From: Daphnia carinata
Lineage: Eukaryota > Arthropoda > Branchiopoda > Diplostraca > Daphniidae
Direction: 5' to 3'
Length of the DNA stretch: 64,000 bases
Assembly: GCF_022539665.2 (NCBI RefSeq)
Contig: NC_081334.1
Span: 558,001 to 622,000, forward strand
Shown: positions 23,004-35,600 of the stretch, piece by piece
Layout: each line of letters starts with the position of its first letter
How positions within the stretch are numbered: the stretch's first letter is position 1
Notes under the pieces: model-generated
Told to the model about the DNA's origin: nothing
What the model saw: only the letters and a program-made list of their open reading frames with translations
Databases searched by the model: none
Program-made: the position numbers and the translations under genes

Positions 23004-23606
23004 TCATATCCTTAAACGTTTCCCACCAGGAAGAGTACCTGGAACATCTTCTTCCCGTTTGCGCTTGGTCTTCAAATCATTTGGCCTTTCTTCGGATGGT
23101 AACTGGCGCATCAAGTCTTTGGAATTTCTATCCTTGGATCGTTTCTCGACAGGGAGAGTTGCCGGGCCATCCTCTGTCCTCTTACGCTTAGCCGCTAGTT
23201 TGGCCGGTACCACCGGACGGTCGACAGGTACCTGTGAAAGAAAAGGAGCTTTAGTCTTAAGCAAATTTTTGTCGTTACTTAGGTTTTGCGCAGCCTTGGC
23301 CTCAGCCAATAGTCTTTGGTGAGTCCGCTTCCGCTTAGACTCCAACTCGTTTTTCTCTTCCAGTGATTGTATTCTTGACACACGAACGGGTGGCTTAGGA
23401 ACTATTTCTCCGCGTCTTTCCGCCACAGTTTGAAAATGTGGTCTATGGTTGTACAGCTTACACCTAGCCAACAAACTATCAAGCAATTTCCCAGGTGGTA
23501 ACTGGAGCTTAGGATCAGGTTCTGGTTTCGGCAGCACAGGTATCCATATCCCTTGCAGCCGATTTAAATCAACCGACACTGCAAGACACGGTCGAAAGGT
23601 TGCCAT
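23004..23606 (-). CDS. Hypothetical basic, probably nuclear protein, 200 aa (copy C)
   Basis: This is the second copy of the ORF at 11393-11995, with an identical predicted protein and the same start context. Lys/Arg clusters suggest nuclear localisation, and no known domain is recognised. It lies between the gelsolin-side promoter remnant and a beta-galactosidase pseudogene. Confidence 0.45.
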   Translation of the reverse strand: MATFRPCLAVSVDLNRLQGIWIPVLPKPEPDPKLQLPPGKLLDSLLARCKLYNHRPHFQTVAERRGEIVPKPPVRVSRIQSLEEKNELESKRKRTHQRLLAEAKAAQNLSNDKNLLKTKAPFLSQVPVDRPVVPAKLAAKRKRTEDGPATLPVEKRSKDRNSKDLMRQLPSEERPNDLKTKRKREEDVPGTLPGGKRLRI

Positions 23607-23916
23607 TTTCTTGGTAGCTTGTGAATAGGTAATTTAGAATGTGAGTTTGAGTATGGGAAGTAGGAGAGGTCTGCCTAGCTATTGGTTAAATAGTTCAGCA
23701 ATTAAACTTTGCTACTTTTCAAATTCAGATAGACGATTGTAGGTAATGCATTCCGCATGGCGCGCAGGCCACACGCGACTGTTCATCCTTGAGAAGGCCA
23801 ATAAGCCCTTGCCCGTGCAGTCTGTACACCATCCGGCGACTTTAATTTAAATTTGCTCATAGTCCGCCTTGGCTCGGCTCTCCCGCCACTCGCTTCCCCG
23901 TCAATGGGGGGTGGGA

Positions 23917-24073
23917 TGGCCTGCGTGAGCAAGCAGGCCACCATTTGGGCAATTTACACTCAAGAACGCATTGCAGACCAGGCAAAGCCTGGGTTGGGCA
24001 TGCTGCAGCCAGTCTCACCTGAAGCGCACAGGTTCGTCTTGAGACTAGCCCCATGCCGCAGCATTAATGCTGC
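23917..24073. other. GC-rich cluster of three perfect stem-loops (copy C)
   Basis: The sequence equals 12306-12462, with the same three inverted repeats. No compensatory changes exist between the copies, so the pair gives no covariation evidence for an RNA fold. Confidence 0.4.
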
Positions 24074-24136
24074 AGCCTAGGCCCATACCTTGGGGAAAAA
24101 AAATAGTTTTTAAATAATTTATCATGGGAATTTAGT

Positions 24137-24469
24137 CTATTTAAAAAGTACGGCTAATACTTCCCGTAAGATGGGCGGCAATCGCGCTTCTTCCCGCTTG
24201 ATGTCTTCGGAAATCGCCACCGAAGCACTAGATGGCGGTATCGGCGGCAATCGTGCTTCTTCCCGCTTGATGTCTTCGGATATCGCCGCGACGGCACTAG
24301 ATGGGGGTATCGGCGGCAACCGTGCTTCTTCCCGCTTGATGTCTTCGACTATCGCCGTCACAGCACTAGATGGGGGTATCGGCGACTTCGGTCCTCCTAA
24401 TATAGTAAAAGCAGTCGTGTAGTTACGATAACATCTTGGAAACTCCGTTTTTTGGCCACCAGGTGGCAC
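24137..24469 (-). CDS. Hypothetical repeat-containing ORF, 110 aa (copy C)
   Basis: This is the counterpart of 12526-12858 with the same predicted protein, built on three 69-bp repeats (24174-24380). The coding role is uncertain for the same reasons. Confidence 0.25.
   Translation of the reverse strand: MPPGGQKTEFPRCYRNYTTAFTILGGPKSPIPPSSAVTAIVEDIKREEARLPPIPPSSAVAAISEDIKREEARLPPIPPSSASVAISEDIKREEARLPPILREVLAVLFK
24174..24380. repeat. Three direct 69-bp repeats (copy C)
   Basis: Units start at 24174, 24243 and 24312, as in copy B. One base differs in the second unit (CGCGACGG against CGCTACGG). Confidence 0.9.
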
Positions 24470-25006
24470 CCTTCTAGTGAACTACATATTTGTCTGCTAT
24501 TGTTTTCTGCTCATTTTCAATACATTATCAAGTATATTTTAGTTGCTTCAGTTATTGTAAATAATAAGTAGAAAGCGAATTTAGCATAAGGCAACAAGCT
24601 TGCGATCTGTTAGTCCGTTAATGAAAGAAGTGAAATCGAAATTGTTTAACGAAAGAGTACCAATTTCATCCAAGGTAGACAGACCCGGTAGCTCTTGTTG
24701 AAACGTTAATGAAAAGCCATAATTATAATATTTTAATTTGATCGGGTTGTAGGCAACTAACTAACTGTGAACTGGTTGCAACTGAAAATGGTATCTGGAA
24801 CCAGTTCGATACGATTACAGGAAACATAATTTCCATGGACCTTTCTGTCAGGGTAGGTTGGGCAATTTGCAGAATCTGCCAATGCATACAGCAAATATAA
24901 TAGAAAGCTGGATGTGGTTAATTAATCGTTTGTTATCCAATACTAATAATTTGTTTTATTGGCAGGACATAGCATGAACATTTATCATTTTTTTTAATTA
25001 AAACAG

Positions 25007-26942
25007 TTTATGTGGCCCACGTCGAAAAATGGTTTTCTGTGCTGCTTCCTAGTTCCTAGAAACAAATTTTACCTCTATAACAATGGAGGCCCACTTATCA
25101 CTGTTCACGTAGAAAACGAATATGGTACGTGCGTATCTATTCATTTACCTTTCCAGAATTATATAACATAGTTTTACGGGTAGCAGGTGTGTAGTCTCTG
25201 TCGGCATGCGACAGAGACTACTCTTCTTACTGTATTTAGTGTTGTGCTCTTCTTTACTGACAGAGATGGAGATGGTTATCTCCAGTGTGAAAAAATGCCT
25301 GGAGTTTATGCAACTGTAGATTTTGGTGCTAGTATGTTTTGACGTACTGATTAGTTTTCCATTGTCCACGCTATTGATTTCTATATATTATTCAAAGGCG
25401 GAAATGCAGGAGAAGCTTTTAAGTCACAACGTCATTTTGAAGTTAGTACCCCTAGATTGAATTTTGAGTTCTACGCAGAATGGTTAGATTTGTGAGAGAA
25501 TTCAGTCGAAATTTGACGATCAAGATGTCGCTAAATCGCTGGACGATATGCTTGCGCTGAATGCATCATTTTCAATGTCCATGTCTCACGGAGGAACTTC
25601 GTTTGGACTTACCTCAGGTATAGATAAATTTATGCACTTTCATAAATTCGAGAATCTTAATGGGCGTTTACTAAAGGTGCATTGCCATCCAATACTTACA
25701 AACCTTGCATCACGTCGTATGACTGTAATGCCCCGTTAAACGAAGCAGGAGATCCAAAGGAAAAATATTTTAGCAAAGGGATGTAATCTCCAAGGTGCTT
25801 TCGAAAACTAACCGTGCAAAATGTGATTGAAACTAACTGTTTCCTGTTTATTACAGTACTTTCCTTTACCGTATTTTCCGTCTCCTGTTCCGATTCCCAA
25901 GGCAGCCTATGGATTTGTCCATTTGCATTACGTAACAAATCTGTGGGATTTATTGACAACTCCAACCGCCGGTCCTTCTGTGCATTCGGTTTGTCCGTTT
26001 ACGTTTGAAGCTTTAGGACAAACTAACGGCTACGTTTTATACTACACAAAGTTGCACGGCCATTTTTCTGATCCAGCTCTTTTGGAAATGAAGGGCTTAG
26101 CCGATCGGGCTTATATCTATATTGACATGGTAAAGACAAAATAAAAATGTGTTTTTATTTTCATTTTTCCTTTTAGTTATTGTTCAGGATGTCGGAATTT
26201 GTCGCATTGTTATCTCGAAGCGGATCGCTCTTTTCAATTCCAGTCCTAGCCGCTGACAACCAGAAACATTGCATGTTGGAAGAAAATTAAGGAAGAATTG
26301 CCTACGGCTGCGGAATAAAAGATTCCAAGGTTAGAGTCTTCCTTTGTCTTCCGTGAATAAATGACAGATTCTTAATATCAACATCGGTCATTTTGAAAAG
26401 AGACTAACAAGCCAAGTGACAATTAATGGCCAAATCGTGGTGGGCTGGACTCATCACCCTTTTTCTTTTAACGAGGCGATCAAATTGGATTGGCTGAACA
26501 AGCATGAAAAAAAAAGCTTTCTCAGCCAAAGTAACGTTGCCTTTGTTCAGGGAATCGTTTACTGTTTGGCGTAGTGAATCCGAGATAGCTGATACTTATT
26601 CGTCTTTATTAGCATGGCATAAGGTTGGTTGAAATAGTCTGGTAGGTTTTAAAAAACTTCTTTTAAAACACTTAAATATCTATAGGGCGTCGTATTCTTG
26701 AACGGCGTTATCTTGGTCGTTACTGGCCTGTCCAAGGCCCCCAAGTAACTCTCGATGTTCCAAAATACTTTCTACGAGCCTGACCGTCGAAGAATCGTCT
26801 GATTATCCTAGAACAGGATCGCTCACCTTGTAATGAAAATGCTCTAGACTGCATAGCCAAATTTGTCTCAAATCCAGTTTTAGATGGCGACACGCACGCC
26901 AAGAAAAGCTCTTTCATCAAGCTTTTTCAGAAGCGTGTTTAA
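25007..26942 (+). pseudogene. Beta-galactosidase pseudogene, copy C (exons 5-12 only)
   Basis: It shares with copy B the missing exons 1-4, the exon 5 duplication and stop, the exon 6 hairpin, the exon 7 TGA, the exon 8 deletion and the lost exon 10 acceptor. It differs in the exon 11 copy, which keeps ACAATTAATGG where copy B lost a base. Exons 11-12 are visibly more diverged from copy B than exons 5-10 are. The shared lesions show that pseudogenisation preceded the B/C duplication. Confidence 0.93.
25191..25221. repeat. 13-bp perfect inverted repeat in the exon 6 relic (copy C)
   Basis: It is the same hairpin as 13579-13609, with arms at 25191-25203 and 25209-25221. It is inherited from the common ancestor of B and C. 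Confidence 0.85.
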
Positions 26943-27342
26943 AAAGAAAACACTTTCTTCGGTCAAAGTCATTGCTGAAGTTAACGTTCTGGTTTTGGCA
27001 TTTACTAGTTTAACCAGAAATTCATTGCTGCCCTGGATTAGCAAAGCCTAAGGTTTGTTATACTTAAAGAACATGCAAACAGTAATTTATTATATAAACA
27101 ATAATTTATTTATTAAAGAAAATGAAGAAAAGAAAAACTTAAATTCTTGGGCCGTGCTGTTCCGGGACTTATCCTATATTGTAAATATTTAATGATGTTT
27201 AAACGTGAACAATGTAGTGTACAGTTGGAAATTTCACTGCCAGATGTCTGGTTGTTTTCAAACCGGTTTTTGATTTTCGACGAATAATATTGATTGAAGT
27301 AGGAGATCCAGGAAATCCAATCAAGTTTGTCCTTTGGAAAAA

Positions 27343-27374
<32 letters not shown>

Positions 27375-30300
27375 AAAAAAAAAGTGGATAACGCCACTCG
27401 GTAGGTTATGATTTACGGTCGTGATTACCCATGTTCGAGTCCCATTAAACGATACAATCTTCTCCTTGTTACCTTATGCATTTTCCTTGTCCCAGCTTCT
27501 TTTAAATGGCCAGCAATGATTTTATCGCGATTCATCCCTTTTTCTCTTTTTCATTCCTTTTTTTTTTAGAAATATTTTTTGAGCAGGTGTTTGATTTAAA
27601 AGAAGAAGAAGGCGGAAAGAATAGAAAGACCCTGAGGACACAATGTTATGACTTTCCCTTGGAATGCTTATCTAAAACCCGCTCCAAAAAGGCATAAGAT
27701 AGAAACGGTGTTGACCTTGTCGAAAGTTTCTCCCTCCACCGAACGTATCCATCAAGCCCCTCCGCCCTGTTAACTGGAAACCAACAGGGAGCTTTTTTAA
27801 ATTTTTTATTTTAAGTCTACCTTTCCCTACAAAATGAAATGATTTGAAAAGTTCTTTTTACTGGATCGTTAACGGTCAAGATGGTCAGCACGATTTGAAA
27901 TGCATTGGTGCAACAAAGCCAACAAATCCTAAAAAAAAAAAGAGATGACTAACAACGAAATGAGGTAATGATCAAATTTCACGCGAATGCGCTTCATTGT
28001 GCTCTATTCTTTGTAGGAAACCGAGCCTTGCGCAATAACATTTGGGGCCTAAACCAACAATGAATGGGACGCGACAGGTGGCGGTTATCTTCTTACCGTA
28101 CCAACAACTGAAGACCTTCCTTCAAAGAATAACCAAACAAAACAAAACGAATATAATAACCACTGTATTTTTATTCACGTGATTCTGGTACTAAACGGTC
28201 TTATCTTTGCAAAAGGAATCCCTTTCGAGTTGAATCATTCAATGCGAAAGTACAGCCAACATCGCTCTCTCCCGCAGGGCTCTCTGTATGCGAGTTTTTT
28301 TTTTCTTTTCTCTCGCACCTGACTGTCCGTTGCTGCCTTCAAGAACCTTGCTCAAGCCAACCGACTTCTACCTACGTGCAGTCAGTCAGTCGGTGCCGCT
28401 GCAACGCTCCAGTCGCATTCTTACGGACCGCTCTGCGCAGGTGTCTTTTGGAGTGGCCCCCCCCCCCCTCTCTCTCTCTCTCTCTTCTTGCTTCATTGTC
28501 GTTGAAACATCTACTTCTCTTGACTGGATTCAAGACAACGGATGACATAACGCAATAATTAAGGATTATTTTTCGCCGTTCGAAACAGGTGAGATGATTT
28601 CAATTCGATTTGTCTTGTATTTTCGATTAGATAAGACATTCCTTTGTGCGTGCGGGAAAGAAATTCTTCGCCCAGGCACAACGCACTAGACGAGTGAGGT
28701 ATTCACTTTCTATTCTTCCTAAAGCGGATGAATCAAGCTCGTTCTTCTTTCACCTCCTTGGTGCGATTCAAAAAAAAAGTAGGAGACAGAAACAGCAGGC
28801 AACACTTTCTCTCTTCCATTTTTCTACGTGTGGTTCCCTTCGCAACGAATTTTATTGGCCGAAGAGAGCAAAAAAAGAAAAGGAAACGATTGAGGTGAAG
28901 GTTTGGGTTGTATCCAGCAGAGCAACTTTCACCGGTTTTTTTTTTTTTGGGTTCGCCTCTGTGTGTGTGTGTGCAGAGCTTTGAACGCTCCAACTTGTTG
29001 GCACCATCGTGATAACCAAATGGCAAAGTTAGAACCTTCTTTCGAGCTCTGCTAAAACTATTTTTCTAATGCTTCGATCGTTAAGTTATTAAACTCAGGA
29101 GAAATGAGAAAAGTGATGCATTTTTTTTTTTTAATGGACGGCCAGTAAGAGCCTTACGGGCCTACGGGGAAATTGCCTGGAAGGGCGGAAGCCATCTTCC
29201 CTATCTCTCTTTTATATCGTCCCCCCAACTTATTTATTTATTTTTTATTTGTCTTCCTTTTTCATGTACTCGGTGTGTTAAGCATCCAGTCACGTGAAGC
29301 GACGCCTCAGGCATTGTTAAATAATATTTTAAAGAAAAAAAATCAAAATATTCTTCTTTTCAGCTCCAATTTTTTCTCGCAAGTCCCTCCGAGGGAAGGA
29401 ACAATGGATGGCTAGATAGTATCAAGAAAAAGCAAAAATTAGTAGGTAGACATTTTGCCTTCCTTTTGTGTGTTTCCGCCCTCCGTTATTCTGATCACGG
29501 ACTGCCCTTTGACCGCATCGGGATCACCCAACCCGCACGCTTGCTCCCGATTCCCCACCATTGAAAAAGAAAAACCGCATTATCTCATGCTGATTGCCTT
29601 TCGAAATTTGAGAACGAATCATTGTTGCTCTGTAATCTACATAGACTCTTTATCAAAGGCTAAAGGTGTTGTGATTCTTTGACAGGTTGATGTCATAGTG
29701 GTGTGTCACCAGCAAACGAAAAGGTTCCTTTGTTTTCCTTTTTACTTCTTTACCTTGAGGCTTATGATGTTTGTTGTGTGTGAGAGGTGCGGCTGTTGCT
29801 TCTAGCTCCAACCGGATGATGATGATAACTCTTGGCTCGACTGTTGAAGGACAGGGCGGGGCATCAGTGGTGACGCCTACGCCAAGTCGCGAAAATTTAG
29901 GGCGGAGGTGATGACTGCGTTGGTTTTTTAGTATTCGCTATGATACGTCATTGTTAATTGCGTGATTTTTGTAGTGTCAGCCGCATTGCTCGTGTCTCAA
30001 GTATGGCTTTAAAAGGATCAAGGTATTATCGTCAACATTTCACTTCTGGATTTTTCGATTAAGTTTGACCGTCGGACATTGAGTGATTTTGGTTTTTGTG
30101 CAAAACAAGAAAAAAGAAAAGCGAAAGGAACTTGTGTGTTTTGTTTTTTTTTTTTTTCTCTACGTTTTCGATTTTATGGTAAATTTCATTCGATGGGTGG
30201 TCGTTGTTCGTGCTGCGGTCAACCTCCGCTTGTGTTTTTAGAAAAAAAAAATGTGTTGTAGAAAAATCACACGATTTTTTCCAGGCGAATTCCAACCGGA

Positions 30301-32683
30301 ACGACGGCTCAAACAAAGAAATTTTTCCCTTGTATTTCTCTTTTCCTTCGATTTCTTTTCTAAACATGTTCACTTATAATATTTATCGTGTCCCTGACCA
30401 ATCTGGCGGAATGCAGGTGCATATCCTAATAATGTGCCTCCGGCACAGACTTGCGGATGTCATTATAAGAAGAAACCATAAACCGTTAGACATTTATCGA
30501 AAACGTTTTTGTTTTTTACACAACCGAACACAGTACGGTCCATCACCTCTTCACGTTTCCACACACGGCCCGACGTGGCAGGAAAAAAAAATGGATGTGA
30601 TGAGTTGGAGAGGTGAAAGCGTCTAGCAACACCATCAACCAATTATAGGAGCCAAACAGATAGACAGCAGCCAGCATGTTGAGTGTCTGTGTGTGCCAAT
30701 AAAATGAGGAAAAAAAACAACGGGGCGGTGAGCAATAGACTTTTTGTTGTGCGTCAGTCGATGATCAAGAGAGAAGCTTTCTCCCGACATCACGAACGTG
30801 CTGGGAGGCTTTGTCATCGTACATGACTGAGAACGATGCTGGAAAGAGTAGCTTAACGTCCTTTTTCTTTATTTTCGTTGGTGAACGACCGGATGCCACA
30901 AATGCACGTAGCCTATTTCCTCCTCTCCATCAGTCTCGCTCTCATTAAACGATGCGTACTACATCAGAATTAGAGAGATCACGAAACTGTTGAAATCATC
31001 TTCCTCGAAAAGGGCGTTTCATTTTTCTTTATCCATCATATTTTTATGGGGGCTTTTTTTGTCGTTGTTCGAAAAACTGAAACAAGGTCTTGAAATGAGG
31101 TAGAGTGGAACATACGCACGCAGAGCGACGCAAAAAAAAAAAACAGGCCACGATTCACTTTCTAATGCGGGTTTTTTTTTGCGGTTAGCTGCGATAATTG
31201 TCGTCTTCAATAGACCGGGATATGTGTGTACAACGTACGCATTTTATGTTTGATCCTTCTTCTTCTTTAGAAATAACAAAATCTGAATTCTTGAGAATAA
31301 TGTAAAGCCAGTGCGCGTGCGGCCTCACGGTAATGGCGTCGGTGATGCAGAGGAACTTTAAGGCCGTCGACCTTGAATTTGAATGAGCGTGACAGCTCAT
31401 TCGTTCCCCGAAACAGAAAAGAATTAAAAAAAAAAAGACTTGTATCTAATAAATAGATATAAGACCCTCCTTTTTTAGTATCCGCCCCAAAACCCTTTTT
31501 TAAAAAAATGTTTTTAGTTATTTTTTATTCTTTGAAAATAAAACAAAAAAAAAAAAAAACCACCCGCTAGTTTTGGTTGCATACTGCCATTGGGAAATAT
31601 GCTGGAACAAAATAGCTGCTGGCGTCAGTTTCGAATCGAGTCGGCTTGCCAAGTTTTTTTCGTACAGCACGCAAGCTGAACGAGGTGGTGGCAGTGGCCA
31701 GAAAAATCAAGGAAACTGAAATCTTTCTCTGCAGCAAAAAGAAAGAAGATGCTGTGCCCTTATATGTTAAGACCGAGGTTGATGACGCCACCGACCATGT
31801 ACGGTGGGACCAAGGCTGTTGCAACTTTTCTTTCCGACACGGCAGCAGTTTTCCACACTGCGACTGTTGAAACATTCGAAACTCTTTGCCACGTCCAGTC
31901 GGACAGTTTGTGCTGTGTTTGTCTGTAGCTCATTTCATATTCGTGCTCACCAACGTTGTTTTTTCTTTGTTTCTTGTTGCAAAAAAAGCTCCAGGTGGAT
32001 CAAGATGAAGAAGTAAGCGAGGAGAATCAAAACCGGTCTTGTGCGCAGCCAGTTTTGCTGATCTACCCAAAATAATAGCAAAAAAAAAAAAAGAAACAGA
32101 AATAGGTAAGCTATGACTTTCGTTTGTTTTTCTCAGCAATTATATTATTGTCGTTCGTAAAAACAACATAGAGAAAGTACAGTTATAATCGCATGTATTC
32201 ACGATATCGAGGGATTTGTATGCGGGTACTGAATGAAAGTTTCAAAAGGACGTCTGCGGGATTTTTCTATTTTTTTCCTGTTATCGTAAAAAGAAAACAA
32301 TTAGACGACAAACAAATTCTTGGTTCCCATTGTCTGGTGCGTCCGTTTTCACCGTTTCTCTTCCGTTTTTTTGTCTGCAGCTATTTTACTACAACGTTGG
32401 CATTTTTGCATAGCCAACCTGTATGAAAACGAAAGCGTTCAAGATGGCTGCGTTGGCTAATGAGTCACGCTACCCACCTATACCACGGAACGCACGCTGA
32501 AAATGGCTCTCACGTTCCCGCTAGATGGCCGAACGTGACTGGCAGCGTTAATTAGTAATAGTTGTTATTTTCCATTGATTTTCACGAGCAAACAACAACA
32601 AAAAAATTTTTCCCATGGATCACATGATACTTATCTCGTGCTGTTATTGTTTTGCCTCCATTCTCTCGTTTCAGTCTATCACG
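26943..32683 (+). promoter_or_regulatory. 5' region of the ZP-N gene: possible promoter, noncoding exon and intron
   Basis: There is no coding ORF of substance. A C/CT-rich tract (28459-28486) precedes a possible noncoding exon ending at 28588 (CAG/GTGAG). A good acceptor (CTCGTTTCAG) ends 9 bases before the ATG at 32684, so a 5' UTR intron of about 4.1 kb is plausible. An alternative proximal promoter has a YY1-like element (CAAGATGGC, about 32441-32449). Bases up to 30133 are duplicated in copy B, and 30535-30790 are also found in copy A. Confidence 0.35.
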
Positions 32684-35600
32684 ATGCGTCTCCTAATGAC
32701 CGCATGGAGCGTGATTGTGATGGTCGCGCTCCACTCTCCGAGTTGGATCCCCGGCGCTTTGGCCCAGTCCAACTACGCCGAGCGTGGTGTCGACATTGAG
32801 TACCAAGGCAATGGCATACCACTGGAGGCCACGTTGGACGGTGTTGTCACGAAATTGGACGATCTCACCCACGTCATCCGCACCAACAGGTCTGCTTTAA
32901 AAAAAAAAAATGAATCGGGTTTTTCTTTTTTTTTTTCGTTTGGAAGAGAACCAGGTGAACTAAATTATTCAATGTCCGATTGTTGCAACATTTTACAGGT
33001 CAGCGGCCAGCTTGAGCTGCGCTTCGCGAGCCATGGAAGTCGATTTGGAATTCTCTGAGCCTTTTTACGGCATTGTTTATTCGAATTTCGACCGGCGGAG
33101 CGCTTGCTCTTTCGTCGGCAAAGGAGGCACCAAATATCATTACGAATTCCCGCTTTCCGGATGCGGAACCATCCAGGTATATTATAAATATGTCAAATAT
33201 GTTGCATTGAAGCAAAAAATCCCGCTTGGTTTAGATATATATATATTTTTGTCGGGCGGGAGAGATTGTGAATTTTTCGTTTTGAATCACGATAGCGGCA
33301 GATGTCTAATAAATACCCGCAGAGACATCTGTTGCCGACAAAGATGATTACGGGCGGTTTTTGTGTAAACGTTAAAAACAAAACACAAAAAAGAACCCTA
33401 ATCCGTTTTTTTTTCAAGGTAAACGTTTACCTGTGGGAGCCACTTGAAATCTAAATGACTTTGGCCTTGATTCCTAAAATGGACTAATTCAACATGAGAA
33501 TAGCAGTAGCAAATTGGGAAACCCAGTGAAATTCTAAAAATAACTAAAAAAAAACATTATTGACATCTGTTTTTTTCTTTTTGGTGTGAACAACAGGACC
33601 CGACACGCGTTTTCACCAACAATATTCTCGTCCGCTTCCACCCATCTTTGGAGTTGGAGGGTGACGAAGTTAAAACGATTGTTTGCCGCTACCCGGAGCC
33701 GGTAGTGCCCCCACCACTTGGCCCGCCTCTGCCAATTTCGGTGGCTAATGTTCCGGCTACGGATCCCGTGCCCAACCGGTTAGCCGAGCCGCAAATCTTG
33801 ATGATCATCTGCGCTTTACTCTTCCTGGCCATGATGCTCTTCGGCGTCGCCTGCTCTTACTTCTGCCTGAAGCAGCGCAACATCAGACTCATCCGGCGCA
33901 GCAGGCTCATTCCGTCATCCGGACTGGGTTCAGAAATTACCGGCATTACGGATCAAACGATATTCCCTCCGTTCGCTGGCCTTAAAATCCCGCGAGCTCA
34001 TGCTTCCAGCTCCGGATCCGATCAGCAACCGATCGTCGAATCCAGCGACACGCTGCCCAGCGATTATCCATCGGAATCGCGCAGCGGGAGCGAAATGGAA
34101 GAAGGCGGAGGTTGTTACCGCCGGGACAGCACAGTCAGTTCGATTCAGCGTGAGGAAGTACCTCCGCTTCGCCGCCAGCCACCTGATCCGGATTTGTCCA
34201 GCGTCTACTCCGACGCTCACAATCAATACGACGACGACACATTCCAATTGCCGACGACGATTCCTCGCGTCGATCCCACTTTCGACGTCGCATTCCGCGT
34301 TAAAGAACGCCATCGCAGTCCGGCGCCGTCGTCGGTGACTTCGGAGGAGAGCCGAGCGCCCAGCGTGGCCAACATCCTCACGGCCCAGGAGAGAGCCTTG
34401 ACCACCATCCTGGAACGCGAAGAATGGCGCCAATCGGAAATTCAAACAGCTTCGTCGGCCACTTTGTTGGAATCTCCGCCGTTAAACGCTCCAGCGGATG
34501 CTTCAGATGGCCCACCACCTGGCTACGCTCACGTCCAGCGCAAACCGCGGTACGTCAGCCCGGCACGATCGCTGGAGAGCCAAGCCCGCTCTGTGGGCGA
34601 GATGGTTCTGAAATCGAGCCGGCCGTACGTGCCGAAACCGGAAGCGAGTTTCCGCGTGACGACCGAGATCCCCGAACGGCACGAAACGGAACGCACCCTC
34701 GTCATCAACGAAGACATCCAATTGCACACCAGCACCTTCCGTCAACTGAAGGAGGACGAAGAGACGGAAACGATGATCGTGCCCACTCCCGAACGTCCGG
34801 TTCCTCCCCCGAAACTCAGCACGCAAGAAGTCGACGATTTGTACTTGCAGACCATCACCGAAACGCGCATCATCGACGAGGAGGAGCGCATCCGCCGCCA
34901 GAAGACGGAATATCTTCAACGTGCTAGGCCGGCTGCTTTGCCGCCCAATTGGGACGTGGCCATCCGCACTCATCCACCTGCCCAGCCGCCGCCACGATCG
35001 CCCAGCGACACCACCGTGTCCACCATGCCGGATTGGGACATCAAGATCCGGCAGTATCCGCCCGTTTACGAGCCGCGCACTCCTAGCGAGTCGACCAATT
35101 GGGACGGAATGAGTCACATGACTGAGCCACAACCCGCACCGGAATTCGACGTCACCATCCGTCAATATCCGCCTGTTTACGAGCCTCGCACTCCGAGTGA
35201 ATCCACCGTGTGGGACGTGATGAGCCAAGTTGATCCGCAACCGGTTCCTGATTTTGACGTCAAGATCCGCCAGTATCCACCAGCTTACGAGCCGCGCACT
35301 CCGAGCGAGTCGACCAATTGGGACGGAATGAGCCACGTAGAGCCGCAACCTCCTCCAGATTTCGATGTGACCATCCGCCAATATCCGCCCGTCTATCAGC
35401 CCCGCACTCCTAGCGAATCCACCGTCTGGGATGGAATGAGCCAAGCTGATCCGCAACCGCCACCGGATTGGGATGTGACCATCCGTCAATATCCGCCCGT
35501 CTACGAACCACGCAGCCCTAGCCAATCCACCAACTGGGACGGAATGAGCCAAGCCGAACCCAATCCACCGACGGAACAGCCTCCGGATTGGGACGTCAAG

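Larger units (their letters stand above)
21928..24540. other. 2.6-kb segment replacing beta-galactosidase exons 1-4 (copy C)
   Basis: This is an almost base-for-base copy of 10318-12929. By eye there are only a handful of differences, such as an ATATATAT expansion near 22281 and one base in the second 69-bp repeat unit. It holds the same ORFs, AC repeat, stem-loops and 69-bp repeats. Confidence 0.8.
21834..30133 (+). repeat. Tandem duplication unit, copy C (partial, reaches the unique flank)
   Basis: It matches copy B 10218-18367. At about 30133 (after GGAACTTG) it continues into single-copy sequence, while copy B switches to gelsolin. Copy C therefore carries the original right-hand border of the locus, and no gelsolin follows it. 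Confidence 0.85.
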
